Source of the DNA: Gnetum montanum
Taxonomy: Eukaryota > Streptophyta > Gnetopsida > Gnetales > Gnetaceae
Direction: 5' to 3'
DNA length: 53,684 nt
NCBI GenBank assembly: GCA_015680685.1
Contig: MNCI01038233.1
Location: 1 to 53,684, forward strand
The first letter of the stretch is position 1. Each line of letters begins with the position of its first letter. Shown here piece after piece: positions 33,741 to 44,375 of the stretch. Both the position numbers and the translations under genes were made by a program. Under the pieces are notes generated by a model. It saw only the letters and a program-made list of their open reading frames with translations, did not search any database and was not told where the DNA came from.

Positions 33741-34970
33741 CATAGATAATGGGTTTCTTAATTTAAAGTTTCGTACCCTCTACTTCTAAGTAAACTAATT
33801 TCTTCATACTTTCCCATGGTGATACTTAACAATCATCTTTTCTTTATGATGATTTATCAGCTCAATAATATACATTCTTTTCTATGCTTTTGGGTTTATA
33901 GTGTACGATTTGAGTTGAGATGTCATGTTTCCATTCCCAAAATGAAGCCATTTCACAACCAAGATAGTGTCAACATGTAATACATCATGTAATTATTATA
34001 ATAAGACCCTTAATGAAAGGGCATGTCTTAATAACGAACATGTCTTTTGAGGTGACCTTTAGGGAGTTGACTTGAGGTATTTATTGTTGGGAATTAGGGG
34101 TAGAATTAGTATGAAGTTGCAAAGCCAATAAAGGCAAGTAATAGGATTGGGTGAAGTGAGACAGAATGACATCAACCATTCCTTTTGGCTAGATATAGGC
34201 CTAACCATGGTGGCAATATTGGATTGCCTCTAAGGTATAGATGCTAAAGGAAGATAACCTTAAGGAACCTTTAGAGTATAGGTGTCAGACCCCAAAAAAT
34301 ATATTTATTATAAATAAAAATTTAGAGTACAAAAGTAGAGGAGTATTATAGAGAAGGCAAACTCCCAATTAATAAACATGAAATGACTAAAAATTGTGGG
34401 GATGCTTTTTTAGGTTTTCATCCTTACAACTAGTCTTGAAAAATCTTCCTTGTGGGGTAGGAAATCAAACATCCCATGACAAGATTAACACTGTGTCGAA
34501 GGGGAGGAGGCCCTCACTCTATTACTAGAATTAACATTATCAAATGATATTATCTTCATATCTTGACCAATAGCTTCAAACAAATTATTAGGAGTTAAAA
34601 TATCTTAAACATGCTATCTATTTTGAAGATTTGACATGAAATCACCAATAGATAGACTTCCTTAATGTTTTGTATTATGAAGAACCATTTAGAAATCATC
34701 TAAATACACAACAATTTTGTATAAGATCTTAGGAACAAATACTTATTTCCCATTACTCATTAAAGAATTCTTTGAAATTTATTTGATTAGAACCTTCCTC
34801 AAAGGTATATTTTGTTGAACAACAGTAAAAGAAAAGGATGGAGTAATTGTTGAAACATCAATAGAAGATATCATTGTAGGATCTATAGCATTTGTAGAAA
34901 AAACCTTAGTAGGATCTACAACATTTGCGGAAGAAAATTTAATAGTGTTTGTAGTAGCTTAGTGTTGATG
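33741..34970. other. Intergenic DNA, probably old repeat sequence
   Basis: No intact gene. The minus strand from about 34450 on may be the decayed downstream part of the LINE-like ORF at 34970-35560, but frames are too broken to call. Confidence 0.4.
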
Positions 34971-35560
34971 CACTTATATAGTCCTTTTTCATAGCATCAA
35001 AGGACATGAATCAGACATGTGGCCCTCTTGATGATAATAGTGACATGACTTTGGAAGACCTTAATAAATAACCTTATGCATATATTTAATTCTATCATCA
35101 TGCAGAAAAATTTCTCACTTAAGAAAATTAAGATTCACCTCACCATATATTGAAATCCATGAAAAGAATTAACTATAGCTAGAATTTCTAAATGTTTGAT
35201 TGGTTCAATTTGAGAGATGATATTTCATTTATCTTTTTCAAAAATCAATAGAAGATTCAATAGTTTAACAAAGCAGGGAACCCTTTAAAATTCAAGAGAT
35301 GTTGGATTAAAAGAGGAAGTCCACTTTTGAATAATTAATAAAGCATAATGATAATAAAAAATGCCAATATCAAGGGTCTTAGAAATTCTCGCCGAATCAA
35401 CACATTCTACTAGCAAAAATGAGTTTGATAAATAATGTGCATGGAGAATGTCCAATTCTCAATCTTTCCAAAACAAATTTAAATAGTTCAAAAAAGTTGT
35501 GAAAAAAGATAAATAACTTCGAATTTTCATGAAAACATACATTCTAGAAATTTTCTAAGT
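34970..35560 (-). pseudogene. DUF4283/zinc-knuckle protein remnant (LINE ORF1-like)
   Basis: Read across stops and shifts on the minus strand: a VWVRL-like stretch (VPCFVKLLNLLLIF near 35270), GEVNLNFLK, IKYMHKVIY, then GLPKSCHYYHQEGHMSDSCP at about 34995-35060. The last is a CCHC zinc knuckle (C-x2-C-x4-H-x4-C) whose second Cys is now Tyr. The order DUF4283, then 'W/GLP..C..C...GH....C', is that of plant L1-type ORF1 and related nucleic-acid-binding proteins. No reverse transcriptase is evident nearby, so only a fragment remains. Confidence 0.45.
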
Positions 35561-37365
35561 GATATATTCATATAAATTATCAAGTAACTCATAGAATGAC
35601 AAAGTAGTAGATCTACTTGAAGGATCACATATTAAATCTAGTGGCATTACATGTAATTCTAAATAGATTTGCTAGAGGAATATCAGATCCACTAAAAATT
35701 AGATTCACTAAAGAAACATCTAGAACCCTTAGAGTATAACCCAAATACATTGTTTTCCTTATTAACAAGGTTTCTTTTTATTTACTTTTTTATTTTCCTT
35801 AATGTATGCATTATGCATAATATCAAATGTTATGTATATTTGACATTTGCCATGAAATCCAAGAATGGGATGCTATAATTGGTATTGGAGAAAATCACAA
35901 CTTGGGGTCAATAAAAAATAATGGCTAACTATAATCCAATGATGAACCATAAGCCATGATTCATGGTATATCATGAAACATCATCAAATGTGTACTATGC
36001 TCAAGCTGAACCATGCTAATGGAGAAGATGCTTTTTCATTAACTTTCATCGATATCAATGATTCGACTATACATCAATAAGGAATACCAACTATTGGAGA
36101 CTCCTAGCATCGCTTCAAGTAACTCAAATCCATCTTGTTGCAATGTAAGATGTTCCCCTTAGTTGTCTAAGGTAATTCTTATATTTCTTCATGAAGGCTA
36201 GTAACCTATAGTCAAAATCTCCTAGGACATTGCCTGGCTATGGGTCTTTCTTTTGATAAACATGTGAACCTCAAAAGCCTAATATCTTATATCCTTATCT
36301 AGGTCTAATTACTAATGATGTCTTCTTGATTAATATAAGGAAGTCAAGCTAATCATGGATTGCATCTACTCAACCAGTAAGGATTCTTAGCAAGGATTTG
36401 GTAGAAAAATTGACACTTTTTAGATAATAATGAGGTCTCTACCCTACTAACCTTCTCCTTAGAGCTAAGCAAATTAAGCTTGATAATCCTTATCCCATTC
36501 TCCAAGTCTATCATCACATTATAACCCAAATAAGTTACTTGAGAGTCTTAATTTTACCATAGGGCATATTAAATACCCTAATTTGTTGAAATAGGTCATT
36601 TTAGTCTCCCAAAATTATGAAAATTTAACTTACTTTTCAAGTCATGAAACCATATCCAATGTTTAGAGCTCATCAAGATGATTCCAATAACATTAGTTTC
36701 CTCTTGATTGGACATATATTTTGAGAGATATTAGGATTTAAAATTTCTTGAAAAATGTGCCTTAATAATATTAGAATTTAAAAAATTTGTAAAGTTAAAA
36801 GTTTAATCTAATTTCAAAATGTTAGGGTTAGGAATCAAACCCATGAACTTCTTTGCCAAACATAATTCTTTAATCTATTTGTTTAGCTTATTGGTCAATC
36901 TTGTCAAATGTGTTAAATGCATAGGGCATTATATCTATATATATTAGTATTTAACTAAAAATAGGCTTGCATTGGAGGGTCATACAATCCTTGATATAGT
37001 TGCATTAAACCTCATGCCACCTTTCATCCTTTGCACTCTATGCTCACCTACCATTACTATCACATAATCCTTGCCCTCTGTAGTTATTGTTGCATCCTTG
37101 CCATCAGTTCTCATGTACCCCCATGTACCATTGTTGTTATTGCTTGCCTTGCACCAACATCATTGAGCATTGTAAGTGTCAACAAATTTCATAACATGAC
37201 CATGTTGATGGCCACCACAATGCATCCAAGGTAGGCTAGTCAACACATCCAACTAGTTTCCATTGATTAATTGGAAAGTTTTGATGGTAGGTTGGAGATT
37301 GGGGAGAAAGTTTAAATTACAGTTTCTTTTACTATTATTACATTAGGCAAGTTTCTCTAGATGAT
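35560..37365. other. Intergenic DNA, unrecognised
   Basis: AT-rich, with scattered short frames. A minus-strand stretch near 36080-36440 has longer coding-like runs (for example LLAFMKKYKNYLRQLRG) but matches nothing I know. Probably decayed repeat sequence. Confidence 0.4.
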
Positions 37366-37440
37366 GTGCCTAGTGGGTGTTAAGAGTTTACATTAGCAAG
37401 TGAAAGGTCTTGTGTTTGAATCTTAGGATTAGCATTTTTA
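37366..37440 (+). repeat. tRNA-derived SINE-like head
   Basis: Box A-like GTGCCTAGTGGGTGTTAAGAG and box B-like TGTTTGAATCTT (37411-37422) at tRNA spacing, followed by an A/T-rich tail. Confidence 0.5.
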
Positions 37441-38215
37441 TTAAAATAAAGAGAAATATTAAAGTTAATTAATTACTTTTTCTATTTTTGGAAAATTTTG
37501 GAAAATGAGATAACTTACACATACAATGTCTAATTGTAGCAAATAAATAGTTATTTACCATGCTTTTCAATGTTTCATACAGAATGGAATAGTTAGTTTT
37601 AGCATCCAAGGTATAGAAAATCAATTAATAATTTTGGATTAGAAATCAAATACATATTTTATTATTTTAACAATAAATATTTTAATTATTGTTTTAGTGA
37701 CAATGTCACCATCAACATTTAAAATGCCACAATGCAAAGTTTTCAAACATTTTTTGAAAGAGCCTTATCTTTTGATTACTACAATATATTGTATATTTCG
37801 AAAAGATACCTTACTTTCTACTCATGTTAGTATTACTTTTTTCTAATTTTTTTGTATTAATTTTTCTTTCATGAGATCTTCCTTTATTCAATTTTTTTTC
37901 CTCTCTCAAGTTGCTATGATTATACCAATATTTTTCTTAAATAATTAAGTCACTAAATTTCACAATAATATAACATGGTATATCACCTTTGAATTCTATA
38001 CAATAAGTATGCTATATTGCATCAAGTGCATTGGTGTTATTATAATATCATGAATATGTTTTAAATATTTCTTTTTTATTGGATTTTCCTAGATCTAGTA
38101 ATTTAGAGAATTTTAGCTTTTTTTCTTTTATCTTACTATTCCCCTTACTAAGTTACACAAAGCTTCAACACTCTAAGGAATTGCTTCAACAAAAGTTTCT
38201 TACTTTGCGATCTAT
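37441..38215. other. AT-rich intergenic DNA
   Basis: Nothing supported beyond A/T-rich simple sequence. Confidence 0.5.
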
Positions 38216-39128
38216 TGATGCATAAATTTTAGTCTTAGTCGCACCAACACTGAGAAAGAAAACTAGTTTTAGGAGACTATTACCTAGGGTGCCTCCCATA
38301 TGGGTACAGAAATCCAAGAATAGTCTTATCTATAGGGGGCTATGTGACCTTTTGCAAATAATAAATTAAAAAAAGAAAACATGTAATTTAAATTAAATAA
38401 TTGTTCAAATACAATGAGTAACTAAATAAATGAATTTTCCTTAGTTGTGCCGTGCACCACTTGGAACGCTATCGCCATAGAGAGAGAAAAAGAGAGACTA
38501 CTTGCTGTAGTCTACACGAGGTAGCAACCACGGTCACCCAAAACCTGTCATCGTTTGCCACCTTTTGTGCACTGTCATAGAGACAAAGTTTGTCCACCCA
38601 TGTTTGCACGGTTGTGATAAGCTGCTGGCCTAAAGAAAATCATACGCATGGGCTATGCTGTCTTGCGCGTGGGCTACGCTGCCTGCATTGTTGCACATAG
38701 AAAGAAGAGAGAGAGAACCCTCTTGCCGCCGTCATCGAGAAGACCTGCAAGGATCCAATTTTGAGTCATTGGCTCCTACCTCGGACCCTTCTTGAAGATC
38801 AACGAGAAGTTGATAAAATATAAGAAAAGAAAGGAGGAACCGCTACCTCTGGAGAGGAAGTCGCCTCTCAAGACTGCTAGAAAGAGCCCTCCTTTGAGCC
38901 TCGTCTCCCTTCCCCCTTCCCCCTAGGGAAGAGAGAAAGGCCTCTTTTTATAGCCATTGCGACCAACCAATAATGGCACCCATGTTCTATTGCAACAGCT
39001 GCACCATTAATGATTGTAACCACCACCATCAATGACCACCACTTGACAATTTAAATGCCCACTATTTGCATCAATAGAGACGTTGATAATCATGGCCCTA
39101 TAAGAGCATGGGAGTGTTGACATCAACA
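38216..39128 (-). repeat. GC-rich LTR-like block (possible solo LTR, minus strand)
   Basis: The stretch from about 38440 to 39000 is clearly more GC-rich than its surroundings, is not coding, and on the minus strand has a TATA box (GGCTATAAAAAGAGGCC, about 38940-38957) followed by pyrimidine-rich sequence, as in an LTR promoter. The right end GTTGACATCAACA could be the reverse of an LTR start TGTTGATGTCAAC. The left end is not defined and I find no partner LTR or target duplication. It could instead be a gene promoter/5' UTR. Confidence 0.35.
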
Positions 39129-40100
39129 CAATCATATTATGTATAGTTTCTTTATTCAATTCAGAGTTTAAAGTGATACACATTGTTTTTTGCTACTATC
39201 ATTTGTTGTTATGTTATTGTAGCTTCTAGTGGATCACATTGCCTCTTGCTTTGCACCTATAGTGTTTATGGTATGACCAAAATTTTAAAGTCGCTATTAT
39301 GCTTATTGGTATTGGTACTGTACGTTCTTTCATTAGCATGTTCTGCTTTTTTGATATTCCTTAAGTTGGTTAACAAGATCGCTTATTAATAAGGTTACAA
39401 TGATTATTATTGAATAGCTTATTGTCAAATAAATATCAAATCTACTGAGCGTAATCACGGTATTCAGGTGCGCATAATATTGATAATTCAAACTTCAAAG
39501 CTCAAAACATTCTTGTGCCTTTTCAAGGCAGGTGGGTTCAGTACAGGCTTGATGCTTCTATTCTGTTACCGAACTTGTGAGGGTTGTGCCATGTTTTTTC
39601 TTAAAAAAATCTGGACCTGATAGTTACTTGGGCTTACGTAACCCCCAAAATAACTTGGAAGTTGGAAGCAAATTGTATTCGGACCCTTGTTGCCTTGCTC
39701 CTGGTAAATACGGAAAGAGCCAGTGTCTCAGTTTCTAAATTAGTTATATCGAAAAATAAAAGGGAATTGAAGAGAAGGTGAAAATGGAAGATAAAGTCAC
39801 AAATCAAAATGACTTGTATTTTGCATGTAAAATAGGATTATGATCCTCAAAATGTCAGGTCATTTGAATTAGAATCAACCAAATCCTAATGTGATATAAT
39901 TGAAATTGAAAATTTATTCCAGACAATAACATGTACAATATCTGGATCACCGTCCTGAGAACTTATAACGATTCTGACTTCTACCGAACAAAGTAATGCG
40001 TCACTCAATTAATAAAAGTTTGTCAGTGGTCTCAAGTCCCTTACCTTGCTGAACGATTGATGGCTGTAAGCCTGGAGCGGACGTGCCTGTCCCTGCCAGA
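39129..40100. other. Intergenic DNA upstream of the GDSL gene
   Basis: No repeat or gene recognised. The frame 39183-39389 is hydrophobic but has no supporting features. Confidence 0.5.
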
Positions 40101-40109
40101 TGTTAAATG

Positions 40110-40162
40110 CAAGCACGTGTGTTTCCAAGCAACATTTTTCGTGATCCAAGCACGTGTGTTTC
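40110..40162 (+). promoter_or_regulatory. Duplicated G-box/ABRE-like motif upstream of the GDSL gene
   Basis: AAGCACGTGTGTTTC occurs at 40111-40125 and again at 40148-40162. Each holds the palindrome CACGTG in the context CACGTGTG, a typical binding site for bZIP/bHLH factors (ABRE/G-box). They lie about 190-230 bases before the ATG. Confidence 0.55.
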
Positions 40163-40265
40163 AGCATACTTTTTTTATTCTTTTTTGTGTCAGAATTCAC
40201 CTGTAATTTCCGTAACCACAAGCTACTTTTCTGTGACTACTCCATGGTCATAGAGCCACCAGTTT

Positions 40266-40275
40266 TATATATATT
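40266..40275 (+). promoter_or_regulatory. Probable TATA box of the GDSL gene
   Basis: TATATATATT, about 70-80 bases upstream of the ATG at 40344. Confidence 0.5.
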
Positions 40276-40343
40276 ATCCTATCCTCACGAAGGCCTCCCG
40301 TATGAAGAAAGCTAATAGTCTCTGACTTATCTTGTAGATCACA

Positions 40344-41719
40344 ATGGCATTATTGTTATCTTGAATTTCATGCTTCATTGTGTTGTTGGATTTAATCACA
40401 GCAAAAGGTCAGATGGTGCCTGCTTTCTATGTTTTTGGAGATTCATCGGTTGACACAGGCAACAATAATTTTGTGAAGACCATAGCTCGGGCCAACTTCC
40501 CACCCTACAGCCGAAAATTTCCCGGTCACACTGCCACAGGCCGCTTTTCCGATGGAAAATTGATAACAGACATGCTCAAGTCAAATTTCGGAGTATTTGA
40601 TTGCAAAATGACGTTTTGACCGAGACCAATCGGTATGTAACGTGTTAGTTAGAATGAAATCTCAAAATAATTTGAAATTCCGAGCAATCGCATTGGAGAA
40701 ATTAGGCTTTTCTGGTGCTGTTCCGGCGTTTCTGGATCCACGGTCGCGAGGAGAAAGATCTGTGAAAGAAGTATGCTTTGCATCTGCCGGATCAGGCTTC
40801 TATGATCCCACATCCAAAATCTTTGTGAGTACCAGAGTGACTATGCTTGTTTAATTAATTCGATTTCTTTTCAATTTTGGATTTCTCACGGGAATTTGTT
40901 TCCATTCTTGGTGCTATAAGAACGTGATTAGTATGACCCAGCAGATCAATTTTTTCCGGCAATACAAATTGGAATTGGAAGAGCTTGTGGGTGCACAGAA
41001 CTCTTCGAAAATTACGTCAGAGGCGCTGTACCTGGTGAGTGCAGGGAGCAACGATATCTTGCTGAGCTACGTTCTGAATCCCGTCAACCAGAAAAAATAC
41101 AGTGCAGCAGAATTCACGCAAATTATATCTAAGTCGTTTGTGAAATTCATGAAGGAAATGTATGCAGAGGGTGGCAGGCGATTTCTACTGGGGACCAATT
41201 TCCCAGTGGGTTGTTTGCCATACGTAAGAACTCTGTTCAGCAAAAATGGCGAATGTGTCCCGCAAGTCAATGAGATGGCAAGAAACACAAGTGATTTGTT
41301 TCGTGTCGCTCTTTCGTCGCTGCACAGAAAACTTGCCGGGTTTACCTTCGCTGTGGTTGACGTAGGCAATACTTTTCAACAGCTCTCAGAGAATCCATCG
41401 AAATATGGTATAAATAAAATAGTGGTAACCGAAATTTCAATTCAGAATCTTGGCTAGGATGGATAAATATCGTTAATGATGGATAAATATCGATAATGGT
41501 GGAATTTTTTATAAATTAACTGCAGGATTTGTTAATGGTAGAAAAGGATGCTGTGGCAGTGGATTGGTAGAGGTTGCAGTGCTGTGTAACCAAGTATCGT
41601 TAACTTGTCCAGCCGGGTCTAAGTACGTGGATTGGGATTCGTTGCATCCTAGCAGCTCTGCCTATGATGTCGCCAATGTCGATGCTTTAAACGAACTCAA
41701 TCAGCCCCTTGGTAAATGA
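40344..41719 (+). CDS. GDSL esterase/lipase (SGNH hydrolase), probably broken at the 5' end
   Basis: A secreted plant GDSL lipase-like ester hydrolase. Exon 1 starts at ATG 40344 with a signal peptide (MALLLS, then ISCFIVLLDLITAKG) interrupted by TGA at 40362-40364. It is followed by FYVFGDSSVDTGNNN (block I, nucleophile Ser), FPPYSR and TGRFSDGKLITD. Exon 2 ends VPAFLDP...CFASAGSGFYDPTSKIF (block II). Intron 40825-40920 (GTGAGT...AAG). Exon 3, 40921-41407, has VSAGSNDILLSY (block III) and GRRFLLGTNFPVGCLPYVRT. Intron 41408-41525. Exon 4, 41526-41719, has GCCGSGLVEVAVLCN and WDSLHPS (block V Asp and His), ending at TGA. About 350 residues, the usual family length. The exon 1/exon 2 junction (40570-40690) is unclear: the best donor, GGTATGT at 40631, lies beyond an in-frame stop at 40617. 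The gene could be a recent pseudogene or start at Met 40407 without a signal peptide. Confidence 0.88.
41458..41497. repeat. 20-bp tandem duplication inside the last GDSL intron
   Basis: Two units starting GATGGATAAATATCG (41458-41477, 41478-41497), differing at one position. Confidence 0.85.
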
Positions 41720-41785
41720 GTAGTAAAATGGGATCGGATCGGCAAATCGGCAGCTGGTTTTTATAAATTGGATCACAAAAATCTG

Positions 41786-41791
41786 AATAAA
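41786..41791 (+). terminator. Candidate poly(A) signal of the GDSL gene
   Basis: AATAAA 67 bases after the stop codon. Plausible in position, but the motif is common in AT-rich DNA. Confidence 0.4.
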
Positions 41792-43599
41792 TCAGAGTAA
41801 GAATTCCATTAAAATCATCAATATTAGCAAAGTAGAGCAGTTATATTCACCCATGTTGGTAGCTGTATTTTCCAATTTTTTTCATCTAAGAGCTCAGTTA
41901 GAGTGGAAGAATTTTAGTTCTCCTTTGACATCAGAATTAGTAATAAACAACATAGTAAACTTTAAAAAATCAATAAAAATCAATTAAATCCCAGATCTGA
42001 TTTTGAATCAGCTTCTATGTTGTATTGCCATATATTGTATATATTGTAGATCTCAAGATTAATCGCAGATTTCTCAAACTATGTACTAAACACATGACAA
42101 ATAATGTAAAAGCTGGTTGAATGAGTTTTTGATAATTTGGCCATGGCTTGTTACACAGTATCACCCCTAAAAGTAGTGGTAACCTAAGGATAGCTATGTA
42201 TTAAAGGAGCAAAAGTATAAATCAGATTCCACAACTTGAAAACGGTGGGTAAAGCTTCTATGAAGCATAGTTTTAAAACTCTGAAATAAGATTAGATTAC
42301 TGGTTTAATGATCAGTCTTTGGATTAAAATTTTTGCTGACCTAAATTGAGCCCTTAAGAATTTTATAACAAACGTGAATTTTTCTTAAAAAGTAATTGTT
42401 TTAGGTGTAATTTTTTCAATTTTGAAATACACAATTAGTCCCAGCTTGCAAATTTATTATGATTTTTTAAACATAAGGACCCCAAATATTTCCCAACTAT
42501 TTAAATACTATAAAGTTTAATAACATGAATGAAAGATTAACCGAGTTTGCAACTTGATCGAAACAAGAATATGAAAAGGCAATGTAAAATGAAATGCAGG
42601 CATCATTTCATAACGGCAGGTGCTGCTCTCATGATTGCTTTGGCTGAGTTAGGAACTTAGCTAGCTTGAGGCAGAGGACATTTGAAAGGGTGCTATCTCT
42701 TGTGACTTGTTCACGATTTTCTTCCCTAAAGTTCTGTTGGCTTTTGGCCAACTACAACACCAGTTGTTTTAATGCAGACCCAATGGAGTGAACGTGTTAT
42801 TCCTATCTCATCCATGATCACCAAAAAGAAGTCTACGATGATCCCATACTCAAGCCACCTTAACAGCAGTAAAGAAACAGAATATTCATCTCAACCTCCA
42901 CCAGAAACAATGTATATATATCTATTCACGAAAATAGTTAATTTTTACATATATATAATTATATATTTATAAATAATAGAAAATCATCTCTCTGCATATT
43001 TTAGAAAGTTTTAAAAATAAGTTTAAATTTTAAAAATCAATGCGCTTTCCGGTTTTTCACGCTTTCACGTTATTTCATGAGGCATACCTTTAAATGAAAA
43101 GTTGCTTGAAAGTTACGGAGGCACAAGCACAGGAAGGTGTTGTGCGGTGAATCGGTGGTTGTGCGGTTGTCCTCCTTTGGGGAAGATAGGAAAATGTGCT
43201 AAGTTCCTTAATTAATTCTTTTTTCAGTTTTATTGAGTTGCACAGGTTCGCATGTATAGTGGGATTTTCATAAAAGTATGTTACATATCATCGCATCGTC
43301 CAATAAAGTTATCTACGTATTGATTCAGCCACAAAGAACAGGTATGTTTCAGCAGCCAACCATGTATCAAGGCAAAAAGATTGGGGGTTGAATTTTTTAC
43401 AACCAGTCACTCGCTACGCTAAGTTCGTGTATGATATTTTTAACTACCAGTCGAGCACTACGTTATGGAAGATCACCTCCACACCACATTATCATGCAGC
43501 ACTTAATATCTAAATTCGGTTACATGACAGGGCACATTCAATCTCAAATAGAGAACATTTATATCTTTTTCTTTTAACATTGAATGAGTCAAGGTTTAA
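41792..43599. other. Intergenic DNA between the GDSL gene and the Copia element
   Basis: AT-rich. A better-than-background stretch at 42597-42658 could be a terminal exon after an AG acceptor (ending ALAELGT and a stop), but no partner exon is seen. A (TA)-rich tract lies at 42910-42970. Confidence 0.4.
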
Positions 43600-44310
43600 T
43601 TCTGGTAACTGATTGGTTAATACCACCCTTAATATATATATAATTATGATTCAAAGAGATAGTTGAAATTCATTAGATGTATATTGTTTAGGTCTCTGTA
43701 AAAGTCAACAGATTATTAAACTGAATTGGTTCCGTAAATTTATAGGTCTCAAAGAGAGTAGTCAATTTCTTGTAAAGATTATTGAAACAGAAATGGTTCA
43801 ATAGATCATGTGCCCCAATGCAAGTGGTAAGTGGTAAGGCTCTTAGTGTATGGTGGAGAAAGGCAAATCTGCCTTCATTTTCTCTGGATATTTCTGTCTC
43901 TATTATATCCTTTTACTTATCTATATTATATATTATATTTGGTCTCCTACCTATCTCCACCAAAATAAACTACCTTATCCCCTTTTATTTTGGGTTTATT
44001 TTTGTAACACAAGTAATATATAAGGAGCTCTAAGGGAGCATTCTTGATATAACAACAATACAACACAACAATGGCCAATGCCTAAGCTACAATCCTCCCT
44101 TGCAATTCTTGTTCATTGCTTTAATTGATTCTCTTTGTGCTTCAATCTTGAAGCCGTGCTACTGCTAACAGTCCAAGAACCAATTTTTGCTAAGGTTTTT
44201 CACCTTGAAGGTTTTCCCAGGGGTAACTTTGTGTCTAAGTAATTTTTACCTTATTCTTCATTTTATCTAAAATATTTATTAGTATTGTGTGTGATAGACT
44301 TGGAATAACA
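43600..44310 (+). repeat. 5' LTR of the Copia element (left end approximate)
   Basis: Ends ...GGAATAACA immediately before the primer site. TATATAAG at 44017-44024 is a good TATA box. Without the 3' LTR the left boundary cannot be fixed; the TGATTGG near 43610 is one candidate. Confidence 0.55.
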
Positions 44311-44312
44311 AT

Positions 44313-44324
44313 TGGTATCGAAGC
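44313..44324 (+). other. Primer-binding site of the Copia element (tRNA-iMet)
   Basis: TGGTATCGAAGC, close to the standard TGGTATCAGAGC, two bases after the LTR. Confidence 0.8.
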
Positions 44325-44375
44325 TACGTTCCACACAAAATAATGTTTCTTTGTCTAAGTGTTTGCAAGAGAATC

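Noticed and set aside
36080-36440. Minus-strand coding-like stretch
   Set aside because: Long runs between stops, but I could not match it to any family and frames do not join.
40380-40619. GTG start for the GDSL gene
   Set aside because: Plant nuclear genes start at ATG; the frame continues upstream through the TGA to ATG 40344 with a good signal peptide.
41067-41379. Minus-strand frames opposite GDSL exon 3
   Set aside because: The plus strand carries clear GDSL family motifs and splice sites; these are shadows.
42597-42972. Possible gene exon (HHFITAGAALMIALAELGT-like, and the frame at 42772)
   Set aside because: No recognisable domain, no partner exon and no start; composition alone is not enough.
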